Of a DNA stretch of 64,000 bases, positions 1-9,054 are shown piece by piece. The position numbers and the translations under genes were made by a program. Every line of letters begins with the position of its first letter. Position 1 is the stretch's first letter. The stretch spans positions 688,959,877 to 689,023,876 of the forward strand of contig CM068368.1 in NCBI GenBank assembly GCA_034769895.1, given 5' to 3'. Below the pieces are notes generated by a model. The model ran no database searches. It was not told the DNA's origin and saw nothing but the letters and a program-made list of their open reading frames with translations. This stretch comes from Magicicada septendecula. Its lineage: Eukaryota > Arthropoda > Insecta > Hemiptera > Cicadidae.

Positions 1-399
1 TATTTCATAATAGGATTTTCCTACTGGCAATGATTCAGCAGACTACAACACTTTTGTTATTGTCAACTCAGCTTCAACACCTCTGGCTGTAAACATTAGT
101 CAAAACATACAACACACCTGTTTACATAAACGGTCGTCTGCCAGACTGGTGTTATTAACACTCCTTCAGTCTAAACATTCTGCTTACCTCACCTCTAACA
201 CCTGTACTGCACTTTTCAATTTTTTATAAATCTTTTAGTTAACAATTGTAATAATATAATAATTTTTATACAATTAATTTCACTATAATATATTTACAAA
301 TCTTTATCATTATTATTTCAGTTTTATCACACTTCAATGTCCAAGGTTGCGAGGTCTGAACCGTAAAACAAAATATTTACAATTGTTCCTTTATGAAGT
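1..399 (-). other. Unit 1: 3' non-coding region (left-truncated by window)
   Basis: AT-rich sequence downstream of ORF2 in element orientation. No ORF of note. It contains the short palindrome GTGTTATTAACAC (151-163) and, on the minus strand, a pyrimidine-rich run ending in CAG at about 356-358 that resembles a splice acceptor. The part nearest the LTR lies outside the window. Confidence 0.7.
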
Positions 400-798
400 T
401 CAGCTTCCATCGTCAAAAATTAGTCTGGTCTTTATGTAACACTTTTCAATTTTATTGATACGCCACATATGGTTATTTTTTGTTTTATAACCACAAGAAC
501 TTATTTTTTCCATTGTACCAAAACAATAATCTATAGGGTTACCCCCCAAAATTATCTTATCATAAATCAAGTTGACATCAGTATTATTTGTAAAGTCTCC
601 GTCAGTGTTTTTTGTTATTACCATTGCATTATTATTACCATATTCTGCTACTATAGGTTCATTAACAGGCAAATATTTGTCATCAATATACACATTGTTT
701 GTCACACAAGGTATGTTTTTAATTCTACCAGTTCTCTTACTATTTAAACTCTGTATTAACTCTTCATAATCTCTCTTCCCCTTAAATATTTCTACCAT
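400..798 (-). CDS. ORF2, unit 1: unrecognised 132-aa protein in the pol position
   Basis: I do not recognise this protein. Its ATG (796-798) lies inside the last codons of ORF1; the overlap is 7 nt (792-798) in the -1 frame, with A at -3 and G at +4, a good initiation context. The protein has a basic N-terminus (residues 5-27), a hydrophobic and polar middle, and four cysteines (31, 92, 102, 120) with no zinc-knuckle spacing. There is no DTG/DSG protease motif, no convincing RT or integrase motif, no signal peptide and no clear membrane segment. Its place after a Gag-like ORF in the -1 frame is where pol begins in Ty3/gypsy elements, so it may be a rearranged pol remnant; that is inference. 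This copy is type A (K21, N76, N108, S132) and open. Thirteen of 18 copies are open. Confidence 0.5.
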   Translation of the reverse strand: MVEIFKGKRDYEELIQSLNSKRTGRIKNIPCVTNNVYIDDKYLPVNEPIVAEYGNNNAMVITKNTDGDFTNNTDVNLIYDKIILGGNPIDYCFGTMEKISSCGYKTKNNHMWRINKIEKCYIKTRLIFDDGS

Positions 799-1666
799 TC
801 TCTCTCTCTCTCATAATCACTTTCATCACCACAACATTTCATAATCTCACTCCATCCAGAGGGCAACACAACATTATTATAACATCTGGCTTTACCAGAT
901 ACACAAAAATAATTTCTTTGACATTTAAAAGACCTTTTGTCTTCTACAAAAACTAACGAGGAACCTTTGTCCTCCAACACTACTGGTGAAACCTTTTCTT
1001 CACCTATCTCACAAGAAAAATTTGCCCTCTTTTCACCCTCTACACTTAAACTGTCTTCACACTCTCTCTCATTCTAATCGGCATTTGCTAACAACACTTC
1101 ATTACTAAACTCTACTTCAACAAAATCTTCCTTATCACTCTCAACATTAATCTCCTTGTTCTCTACTACCACGTTTTTACACATATCATTATAATTCTGA
1201 TTTGTTTTACATTCAAAATTTTTGATTACCTTTTGTATTTGTTTATCAATTTTTTCTGACACTTGTTCTTTAATAGTGTTGAAATGAAACATTCATCCAT
1301 CTCATTTAGACGTTTATTCATACTGATTTCGAACTTAACATTTTGTGTATTCATTTCACATAAACGCTTATCAAATTTTTGGTCAATATTATTTATATTA
1401 CCCTTTAACTCATGGAATTTGCTATTAATTGTATTAAATTTAACATCAGAATCACTCTTCTGTTCATTGAAAAGCAATTGCATCATTTTTATCATATCAT
1501 TATCCTCAGATTGTTTATTTTTATTCATTACGGGTGGGGTTACCTGAATCCCTGAGTCATCTATTTCATCTGACTTACTTGATTCTCTATTTTGAACTGG
1601 GATTGGGGTCGAATGGACCTCCAACCCACTCATGACCGTTGATTCGGTCAAACTATTATTTTCCAT
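792..1666 (-). pseudogene. ORF1, unit 1: Gag-like ORF, doubly broken (frameshift and amber stop)
   Basis: Type A copy. A 5-bp insertion at about 1283-1288 shifts the frame near codon 127, inside the coiled coil, and the type A amber codon follows at position 196 (CTA on the plus strand at 1074-1076). It also has C261Y in the Cys-rich tail. See the unit 3 copy for the intact protein. The start ATG (1664-1666) has A at -3 and G at +4. Confidence 0.7.
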
Positions 1667-1811
1667 TTTTGTTTTATATTATTTTTACATATATAAATAT
1701 GCCCGGTTTTGCTTTCACAGTCTACAATTTACAACCTCGCCCCACTCCCAAATAACCCGTTCTGCAGCTTAATTAGGTCTGGCGAATATAGGTTATAAAC
1801 CCTATACTCGA

Positions 1812-1829
1812 GTCCCTGTTCGGGCGCCA
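1812..1829 (-). other. Primer-binding site, unit 1 (tRNA-Lys UUU)
   Basis: The minus strand reads TGGCGCCCGAACAGGGAC, the exact complement of the 3' 18 nt (including CCA) of animal tRNA-Lys(UUU), the primer also used by lentiviruses. Two bases (AA) separate it from the LTR end, the normal position for minus-strand priming. No tRNA body is present, so this is not a tRNA gene. Confidence 0.93.
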
Positions 1830-1864
1830 TTTGTAACTACTCACTTAATTCCTATTAATAATTA

Positions 1865-1875
1865 ATTCTTACCTT
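1865..1875 (-). promoter_or_regulatory. Candidate 5' splice donor in the LTR, upstream of the primer-binding site (representative)
   Basis: The minus strand reads AAG|GTAAGAAT, near the animal donor consensus, 35-45 nt before the 3' end of the LTR. It is intact in the other LTRs examined. Transcripts spliced here would lose the primer-binding site and the start of ORF1. Acceptor use is unknown; a candidate lies downstream of ORF2 at about 356-373. Confidence 0.4.
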
Positions 1876-1983
1876 AGGGTTTTTCCCAGAGTCGTACAGA
1901 CGAAACTGCTGCAGAAAGGATTATTCGAGATACAAGGGGTAAAGATCAAATACACAGTTTGTGCTAAAACAAATTGCCTCTGG

Positions 1984-1989
1984 TTTATT
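1984..1989 (-). terminator. Candidate poly(A) signal AATAAA in the LTR (representative)
   Basis: The minus strand reads AATAAA followed by a G/T-rich stretch within about 40 nt. It lies about 150 nt from the 3' end of the LTR, a plausible place for the R/U5 boundary. Other AATAAA hexamers occur in this AT-rich LTR, so the assignment is tentative. Confidence 0.4.
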
Positions 1990-2230
1990 ATGCAAAATAA
2001 CTACTTCATCTCTCTTTCATGACATTTAAAATTCTTATTTCTTTTCGTTAGATTAAATACTCGTTGAATGAGTAACAATTTGTAAAAATCAAACAAAGTA
2101 ACAAAATGAATATTTCTTAATTAACTAGCTTATGACAACTATGGTATACCACAACTATTTATTTTTAGCAATGAACCAATATGTGATGTAGCCACACACT
2201 CACACACATTCGTTCTTTGACTTTGTTGTT

Positions 2231-2239
2231 CTATTTAAA
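2231..2239 (-). promoter_or_regulatory. Candidate TATA-like box in the LTR (representative)
   Basis: The minus strand reads TTTAAATAG preceded by a G-rich bases run. If used, transcription would start about 30 bp further on and give an R region of about 240 nt before the candidate poly(A) site. LTR 2 has a substitution here (CTAATTAAA on the plus strand). Weak evidence in AT-rich DNA. Confidence 0.25.
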
Positions 2240-2950
2240 CCCCACTTTGAGATCTCTGAGGTACATTTAAGATTTACAATTTATTTATGTTGAATTATAC
2301 TCTGGAGAAAAAGGTAAAATGATATTGGTTAAAACTCAGTTAATACTTAACGTCTGAAGAACTCCGCTGTTTTGCACTTCTGCTGTGAATGCATTGGTTT
2401 TTTTTTCTTTGGTTAACACACCATAAATTAGTTTTGACACTGTTTACCCGCGGGTACTATTATTGATTATTTCGTATTAGGTTCATGCGCCACTATTATT
2501 TTAATCCACTTTAGAATAACAATTCTTTTTATTTTGTCGGCCGACATAAATTTTCGAACACTTAGCTCGTTTAGGTTGACCGCGCGGCCATGAGTTGCAA
2601 CTGGAACTCGACCGCACGTTTTACTGTTTGTACAACTTTTAACACTGTTAATGCGTTGAAAGATAGGCCTACTCTTAATTACGGCGTATCTTGCACCCGA
2701 GGCCACCGTTTGAATTTAAATCACCAACTTTACTGTCTGATGCTGCTTACTACTGTTCACTCTCTGATGACAAACTGCATACTGTGATTCACAAAAAGCC
2801 TGCTGCTGGGCCGGTTACGCAATACGTCTGGGCAATTGTTTAGGCTAACTGTATGTAGGTTGTACTGGGGCTCCTCACAGGTGAAAGTTAACAATTTATT
2901 AATTACTGAATTAAAATTAAAACTGGATCACACACTTCTGTACCGTTACA

Positions 2951-2960
2951 ATACCCCCCC
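2951..2960 (-). other. Polypurine tract candidate (representative)
   Basis: The minus strand reads GGGGGGGTAT directly before the LTR TGTAAC. This is where plus-strand priming would occur. The G-run is 7 long beside x LTRs and 10-11 beside y and z LTRs. Confidence 0.6.
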
Positions 2961-4016
2961 AATAAGAGGTTGAAGGCCGAAGCGTTCAAACTCTTATTGC
3001 CTAAACCCTAAGAGGATCAGTGAGGATATGGCGCCGCAACCCCCCTGAGCACTCTACTAAAATCATGGGTTCTTACCCCCCCTAGTCCGGCGACTGTGGC
3101 ACATTCAATTAAAAAATCAACATACGGCCTTCCATCAGTCCATATCCCACAACTGATTTGTTTCCTCTTAGCCGTACTGGTTCATTGACAAAGCACTGGC
3201 TCATTTTTTATTATAAAATATCTCTTAACCCTAGAAAATAGTATTAACAAAACAATATAGGATATATACAATACAGGAGTACATATAAGTTCCAGTCAAA
3301 ATGACGCATTAATTATACAGAATTGCATTTACACAGAATTTCCTTCAGTTTTCAATTTTAAATGAATATTTTAATCATTATGTTTTTTTATCAATTATTT
3401 ATTTTACCATTACAATCAAAATTCAGATCAAACTAGATTTAAAGTCATATTAAAAATTATCTTTTCAATTTATTTAATTACCTTTCATTAAATTTAACTC
3501 TAATTTTTTAATTAACAATTTTAAAATTAATTACATTTTTCAAAATGATCCGACATAAAATATTACCTACATTATTCAAAAAATTTACATTCCTTTCTTC
3601 ACATATGGAATTTCTTTTTATTTCATAATAGGATTTTCCTACTGGCAATGATTCAGCAGACTACAACACTTTTGTTATTGTCAACTCAGCTTCAACACCT
3701 CTGGCTGTAAACATTAGTCAAAACATACAACACACCTGTTTACATAAACGGTCGTCTGCCAGACTGGTGTTATTAACACTCCTTCAGTCTAAACATTCTG
3801 CTTACCTCACCTCTAACACCTGTACTGCACTTTTCAATTTTTATAAATCTTTTAGTTAACAATTGTAATAATATAATAATTTTTATACAATTAATTTCAC
3901 TATAATATATTTACAAATCTTTATCATTATTATTTCAGTTTTATCACACTTCAATGTCCAAGGTTGCATGGTCTGAACCGTAAAACAAAATATTTACAAT
4001 TGTTCCTTTATGAAGT
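2951..4016 (-). other. Unit 2: 3' non-coding region with PPT and hairpin
   Basis: About 1.07 kb between the ORF2 stop and the LTR; AT-rich and without a supportable ORF. The LTR-proximal end holds a run of 7 G on the minus strand (2954-2960) and the UUCG-capped hairpin (2960-2999). A second G-run of 7 (6 in most units) lies near 3076-3082, and a third G-run (6) near 3040. It carries the type A marker CTCTAATTTTTTAATT. Confidence 0.7.
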
Positions 4017-4415
4017 TCAGCTTCCATCGTCAAAAATTAGTCTGGTCTTTATGTAACACTTTTCAATTTTATTGATACGCCACATATGGTTATTTTTTGT
4101 TTTATAACCACAAGAACTTATTTTTTCCATTATACCAAAACAATAATCTATAGGGTTACCCCCCAAAATTATCTTATCATAAATCAAGTTGACATCAGTA
4201 TTATTTGTAAAGTCTCCGTCAGTGTTTTTTGTTATTACCATTGCATTATTATTACCATATTCTGCTACTATAGGTTCATTAACAGGCAAATATTTGTCAT
4301 CAATATACACATTGTTTGTCACACAAGGTATGTTTTTAATTCTACCAGTTCTCTTACTATTTAAACTCTGTATTAACTCTTCATAATCTCTCTTCCCCTT
4401 AAATATTTCTACCAT
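4017..4415 (-). CDS. ORF2, unit 2 (type A, open)
   Basis: Open 132-codon copy with the type A residues and T95I. Downstream it shares the private GCATGG variant (about 3965-3970) with unit 12. ATG at 4413-4415 overlaps the ORF1 stop. Confidence 0.5.
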   Translation of the reverse strand: MVEIFKGKRDYEELIQSLNSKRTGRIKNIPCVTNNVYIDDKYLPVNEPIVAEYGNNNAMVITKNTDGDFTNNTDVNLIYDKIILGGNPIDYCFGIMEKISSCGYKTKNNHMWRINKIEKCYIKTRLIFDDGS

Positions 4416-5278
4416 TCTCTCTCTCTCTCATAATCACTTTCATCACCACAACATTTCATAATCTCACTCCATCCAGAGGGCAACACAACATTATTACAAC
4501 ATCTGGCTTTACCAGATACACAAAAATAATTTCTTTGACATTTAAAAGACCTTTTGTCTTCTACAAAAACTAACGAGGAACCTTTGTCCTCCAACACTAC
4601 TGGTGAAACCTTTTCTTCACCTATCTCACAAGAAAAATTTGCCCTCTTTTCACCCTCTACACTTAAACTGTCTTCACATTCTCTCTCATTCTAATCGGCA
4701 TTTGCTAACAACACTTCATTACTAAACTCTACTTCAACAAAATCTTCCTTATCACTCTCAACATTAATCTCCTTGTTCTCTACTACCACGTTTTTACACA
4801 TATCATTATAATTCTGATTTGTTTTACATTCAAAATTTTTGATTATTTTTTGTATTTGTTTATCAATTTTTTCTGACACTTGTTCTTTAATAGTGTTGAA
4901 ACATTCATCCATCTCATTTAGACGTTTATTCATACTGATTTCGAACTTAACATTTTGTGTATTCATTTCACATAAACGCTTATCAAATTTTTGGTCAATA
5001 TTATTTATATTACCCTTTAACTCATGGAATTTGCTATTAATTGTATTAAATTTAACATCAGAATCACTCTTCTGTTCATTGAAAAGCAATTGCATCATTT
5101 TTATCATATCATTATCCTCAGATTGTTTATTTTTATTCATTACGGGTGGGGTTACCTGAATCCCTGAGTCATCTATTTCATCTGACTTACTTGATTCTCT
5201 ATTTTGAACTGGGATTGGGGTCGAATGGACCTCCAACCCACTCATGACCGTTGATTCGGTCAAACTATTATTTTCCAT
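4409..5278 (-). pseudogene. ORF1, unit 2: Gag-like ORF with amber stop at codon 196
   Basis: Type A copy, otherwise in frame over all 289 codons. GAG to TAG at codon 196 (4691-4693) gives a 195-aa product that keeps the coiled coil and loses the Cys-rich tail. The same stop is present in all eight type A units. Confidence 0.7.
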
Positions 5279-5398
5279 TTTTGTTTTATATTATTTTTAC
5301 ATATATAAATATGCCCGGTTTTGCTTTCACAGTCTACAATTTACAACCTCGCCCCACTCCCAAATAACCCGTTCTGCAGCTTAATTAGGTCTGGCGAA

Positions 5399-5418
5399 TA
5401 TAGGTTATAAACCCTATA
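5399..5418 (-). other. Small leader hairpin beside the primer-binding site (representative)
   Basis: The arms TATAGGTT and AACC(C)TATA pair over 8 bp with one bulged C and a 3-nt loop, directly downstream of the primer-binding site in element orientation. In type C units a G-to-C change in the arm weakens it. Confidence 0.35.
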
Positions 5419-5423
5419 CTCGA

Positions 5424-5441
5424 GTCCCTGTTCGGGCGCCA
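5424..5441 (-). other. Primer-binding site, unit 2
   Basis: Exact 18-nt tRNA-Lys(UUU) complement, 2 nt from the LTR. Confidence 0.93.
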
Positions 5442-5443
5442 TT

Positions 5444-6561
5444 TGTAACTACTCACTTAATTCCTATTAATAATTAATTCTTACCTTAGGGTTTTTCCCA
5501 GAGTCGTACAGACGAAACTGCTGCAGAAAGGATTATTCGAGATACAACGGGTAAAGATCAAATACACAGTTTGTGCTAAAACAAATTGCCTCTGGTTTAT
5601 TATGCAAAATAACTACTTCATCTCTCTTTCATGACATTTAAAATTCTTATTTCTTTTCGTTAGATTAAATACTCGTTGAATGAGTAACAATTTGTAAAAA
5701 TCAAACAAAGTAACAAAATGAATATTTCTTAATTAACTAGCTTATGACAACTATGGTATACCACAACTATTTATTTTTAGCAATGAACCAATATGTGATG
5801 TAGCCACACACTCACACACATTCGTTCTTTGACTTTGTTGTTCTAATTAAACCCCACTTTGAGATCTCTGAGGTACATTTAAGATTTACAATTTATTTAT
5901 GTTGAATTATACTCTGGAGAAAAAGGTAAAATGATATTGGTTAAAACTCAGTTAATACTTAACGTCTGAAGAACTCCGCTGTTTTGCACTTCTGCTGTGA
6001 ATGCACTGTTTTTTTTTCTTTGGTTAACACACCATAAATTAGTTTTGACACTGTTTACCCGCGGGTACTATTATTGATTATTTCGTATTAGGTTCATGCG
6101 CCACTATTATTTTAATCCACTTTAGAATAACAATTCTTTTTATTTTGTCGGCCGACATAAATTTTCGAACACTTAGCTCGTTTAGGTTGACCGCGCGGCC
6201 ATGAGTTGCAACTGGAACTCGGCCGCACGTTTTACTGTTTGTACAACTTTTAACACTGTTAATGCGTTGAAAGATAGGCCTACTCTTAATTACGGCGTAT
6301 CTTGCACCCGAGGCCACCGTTTGAATTTAAATCACCAACTTTACTGTCTGATGCTGCTTACTACTGTTCACTCTCTGATGACAAACTGCATACTGTGATT
6401 CACAAAAAGCCTGCTGCTGGGCCGGTTACGCAATACGTCTGGGCAATTGTTTAGGCTAACTGTATGTAGGTTGTACTGGGGCTCCTCACAGGTGAAAGTT
6501 AACAATTTATTAATTACTGAATTAAAATTAAAACTGGATCACACACTTCTGTACCGTTACA
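5444..6561 (-). repeat. LTR 2 (x type), 1118 bp
   Basis: Same termini and internal signals as LTR 1. The TATA-like site is changed by a T-to-A substitution. The GC hairpin arms are both intact. Confidence 0.88.
6147..6226. promoter_or_regulatory. GC-rich palindromic module in the LTR (representative)
   Basis: In an AT-rich LTR, this 80-bp patch is CpG-rich. It contains the perfect palindrome GTCGGCCGAC (6147-6156) and a hairpin whose 6-bp arms GCGGCC (6195-6200) and GGCCGC (6221-6226) enclose a second 5-bp stem GAGTT/AACTC with an 8-nt loop. It recurs in every complete LTR with rare arm substitutions (LTR 1, LTR 17; palindrome changed in LTR 15). A protein-binding or promoter-proximal element is inference. 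Confidence 0.4.
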
Positions 6562-7627
6562 ATACCCCCCCAATAAGAGGTTGAAGGCCGAAGCGTTCAA
6601 ACTCTTATTGCCTAAACCCTAAGAGGATCAGTGAGGATATGGCGCCGCAACCCCCCTGAGCACTCTACTAAAATCATGGGTTCTTACCCCCCTAGTCCGG
6701 CGACTGTGGCACATTCAATTAAAAAATCAACATACGGCCTTCCATCAGTCCATATCCCACAACTGATTTGTTTCCTCTTAGCCGTACTGGTTCATTGACA
6801 AAGCACTGGCTCATTTTTTATTATAAAATATCTCTTAACCCTAGAAAATAGTATTAACAAAACAATATAGGATATATACAATACAGGAGTACATATAAGT
6901 TCCAGTCAAAATGACGCATTAATTATACAGAATTGCATTTACACAGAATTTCCTTCAGTTTTCAATTTTAAATGAATATTTTAATCATTATGTTTTTTAT
7001 CAATTATTTATTTTACCATTACAATCAAAATTCAGATCAAACTAGATTTAAAGTCATATTAAAAATTATCTTTTCAATTTATTTAATTACCTTTCATTAA
7101 ATTTAACTCATATTGTTTTAATTAACAATTTCAAAATTAATTACATTTTTCAAAATGATCCGACATAAAATATTACCTACATTATTCAAAAAATTTACAT
7201 TCCTTTCTTCACATATGGAATTTCTTTTTATTTCATAATAGGATTTTCCTACTGGCAATGATTCAGCAGACTACAACACTTTTGTTATTGTCAACTCAGC
7301 TTCAACACCTCTGGCTGTAACCATTAGTCAAAACATACAACACACCTGTTTACATAAACGGTCGTCTGCCAAACTGGTGTTATAAACACTCCTTCAGTCT
7401 AAACATTCTGCTTACCTCACCTCTAACACCTGTACTGCACTTTTCAATTTTTTATAAATCTTTTAGTTAACAATTGTAATAATATAATAATTTTTATACA
7501 ATTAATTTCACTATAATATATTTACAAATCTTTATCATTATTATTTCAGTTTTATCACACTTCAAAGTCCAAGGTTGCGAGGTCTGAACCGTAAAACAAA
7601 ATATTTATAATTGTTCCTTTATGAAGT
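6562..7627 (-). other. Unit 3: 3' non-coding region with PPT and hairpin
   Basis: G-run of 7; hairpin 6571-6610. Type B marker CTCATATTGTTTTAATT near 7107. No supportable ORF. Confidence 0.7.
6571..6610 (-). other. Conserved UUCG-tetraloop hairpin next to the PPT (representative)
   Basis: On the minus strand, the arms CAATAAGAG and CTCTTATTG (9 bp) are followed by one mismatch, TTGAA/TTCAA (5 bp), a C-C mismatch and a GC/GC stem closed by a C(UUCG)G tetraloop. The 40 nt read the same in all 17 junctions of the window while the adjacent G-run varies. Retained RNA structure is likely; its role (for example in plus-strand priming, packaging or 3' processing) is unknown. Confidence 0.6.
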
Positions 7628-8026
7628 TCAGCCTCCATCGTCAAAAATTAGTCTGGTCTTTATGTAACACTTTTCAATTTTATTGATACGCCACATATGG
7701 TTAATTTTTGTTTTATAACCACAAGAACTTATTTTTTCCATTGTACCAAAACAATAATCTATAGGGTTACCCCCCAAAATTATCTTATCATAAATCAAAA
7801 TGACATCAGTATTATTTGTAAAGTCTCCGTCAGTGTTTTTTGTTATTACCATTGCATTATTATTACCATATTCTGCTACTATAGGTTCATTAACAGGCAA
7901 ATATTTGTCATCAATATACACATTGTTTGTCACGCAAGGTATGTTTTTAATTCTACCAGTTCTCTCACTATTTAAACTCTGTATTAACTCTTCATAATCT
8001 CTCTTCCCCTTAAATATTTCTACCAT
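7628..8026 (-). CDS. ORF2, unit 3 (type B, open)
   Basis: Open 132-codon copy with type B residues E21, I76, I108, G132. Both ORFs of this unit are open. Confidence 0.5.
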   Translation of the reverse strand: MVEIFKGKRDYEELIQSLNSERTGRIKNIPCVTNNVYIDDKYLPVNEPIVAEYGNNNAMVITKNTDGDFTNNTDVILIYDKIILGGNPIDYCFGTMEKISSCGYKTKINHMWRINKIEKCYIKTRLIFDDGG

Positions 8027-8889
8027 TCTCTCTCTCTCTCATAATCACTTTCATCACCACAACATTTCATAATCTCACTCCATCCAGAGGGCAACACAAC
8101 ATTATTACAACATCTGGCTTTACCAGATACACAAAAATAATTTCTTTGACATTTAAAAGACCTTTTGTCTTCTACAAAAACTAACGAGGAACCTTTGTCC
8201 TCCAACACTACTGGTGAAACCTTTTCTTCACCTATCTCACAAGAAAAATTTGCCCTCTTTTCACCCTCTACACTTAAACTGTCTTCACACTCTCTCTCAT
8301 TCTCATCGGCATTTGCTAACAACACTTCATTACTAAACTCTACTTCAACAAAATCTTCCTTATCACTCTCAACATTAATCTCCTTGTTCTCTACTACCAC
8401 GTTTTTACACATATCATTATAATTCTGATTTGTTTTACATTCAAAATTTTTGATTATTTTTTGTATTTGTTTATCAATTTTTTCTGACACTTGTTCTTTA
8501 ATAGTGTTGAAACATTCATCCATCTCATTTAGACGTTTATTCATACTGATTTCGAACTTAACATTTTGTGTATTCATTTCACATAAACGCTTATCAAATT
8601 TTTGGTCAATATTATTTATATTACCCTTTAACTCATGGAATTTGCTATTAATTGTATTAAATTTAACATCAGAATCACTCTTCTGTTCATTGAAAAGCAA
8701 TTGCATCATTTTTATCATATCATTATCCTCAGATTGTTTATTTTTATTCATTACGGGTGGGGTTACCTGAATCCCTGAGTCATCTATTTCATCTGACTTA
8801 CTTGATTCTCTATTTTGAACTGGGATTGGGGTCGAATGGACCTCCAACCCACTCATGACCGTTGATTCGGTCAAACTATTATTTTCCAT
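8020..8889 (-). CDS. ORF1, unit 3: intact 289-aa Gag-like protein
   Basis: The ATG at 8887-8889 is chosen because it has A at -3 and G at +4. Domains in order: an acidic, Ser/Thr-rich N-terminus (1-57); a coiled-coil region (about 58-150) with heptad-spaced M, L, I and F; an acidic linker (about 165-242); and a basic, Cys-rich tail with cysteines at 247, 253, 260, 261, 276 and 277. There is no CCHC knuckle and no recognisable capsid major homology region, so 'Gag-like' rests on position after the leader, the coiled coil and the -1 overlap with ORF2. A role in particle assembly is inference. The stop codon lies in a (GA)7 tract shared with the ORF2 start. This copy has an A-like first half (K147, I145) joined to a B-like second half, so it looks recombinant. 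A leader of about 145 bp separates it from the primer-binding site. Confidence 0.6.
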   Translation of the reverse strand: MENNSLTESTVMSGLEVHSTPIPVQNRESSKSDEIDDSGIQVTPPVMNKNKQSEDNDMIKMMQLLFNEQKSDSDVKFNTINSKFHELKGNINNIDQKFDKRLCEMNTQNVKFEISMNKRLNEMDECFNTIKEQVSEKIDKQIQKIIKNFECKTNQNYNDMCKNVVVENKEINVESDKEDFVEVEFSNEVLLANADENERECEDSLSVEGEKRANFSCEIGEEKVSPVVLEDKGSSLVFVEDKRSFKCQRNYFCVSGKARCCNNVVLPSGWSEIMKCCGDESDYEREREW

Positions 8890-9034
8890 TTTTGTTTTAT
8901 ATTATTTTTACATATATAAATATGCCCGGTTTTGCTTTCACAGTCTACAATTTACAACCTCGCCCCACTCCCAAATAACCCGTTCTGCAGCTTAATTAGG
9001 TCTGGCGAATATAGGTTATAAACCCTATACTCGA

Positions 9035-9052
9035 GTCCCTGTTCGGGCGCCA
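9035..9052 (-). other. Primer-binding site, unit 3
   Basis: Exact 18-nt tRNA-Lys(UUU) complement. Confidence 0.93.
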
Positions 9053-9054
9053 TT

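Larger units (their letters stand above)
1832..2950 (-). repeat. LTR 1 (x type), 1119 bp
   Basis: The boundaries are set by 6-bp terminal inverted repeats (minus strand TGTAAC...GTTACA), with the primer-binding site 2 nt beyond one end and the G-tract and hairpin beyond the other. Inside on the minus strand are a GC-rich palindromic module (about 2536-2616), a TATA-like TTTAAATAG, an AATAAA signal and a splice-donor consensus. x-type markers: ACTCCG, CCCGCGGGTACTATT, GGTTCATG and GGGCCGG. It shares the private GCATTGG variant with LTR 11. The right arm of the GC hairpin carries one substitution. No LTR protein is supported. Confidence 0.88.

Noticed and set aside
679..690. YIDD in ORF2 (residues 37-40) as a reverse transcriptase catalytic box
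   Set aside because: No other RT motif or hydrophobic flanks are present and the protein is far too short.
469..747. 92-aa and 65-aa plus-strand ORFs opposite ORF2, and 85-106-aa ORFs opposite ORF1
   Set aside because: Antisense shadows of ORF1 and ORF2; they appear and vanish with synonymous changes in the real frames.
792..980. Separate 62-aa gene downstream of the type A amber stop
   Set aside because: It is the C-terminal tail of ORF1 in frame after the stop, starting at TTG; no independent ATG.
1812..1829. tRNA gene
   Set aside because: Only the 3' 18-19 nt match tRNA-Lys; no tRNA body. It is a primer-binding site.
2467..2706. 79-aa minus-strand ORF in the LTR
   Set aside because: It starts at GTG, not ATG, and y and z LTRs have a stop at its seventh codon. 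It is open only in x LTRs.
2763..2770. CTGATGA in the LTR as a hammerhead ribozyme (retrozyme) core
   Set aside because: The required GAAA with a pairing stem II is not found; the next GAAA is about 110 nt away and the flanks do not pair.
2590..2787. 65-aa plus-strand ORF in the LTR, open in 17 of 17 copies
   Set aside because: It lies antisense to the element in a highly conserved LTR, so shared openness carries little information. Composition is not protein-like and no start context or family supports it.
2954..3082. G-quadruplex from the three G-runs before the LTR
   Set aside because: The runs are about 35-90 nt apart, too far for a standard four-tract structure.
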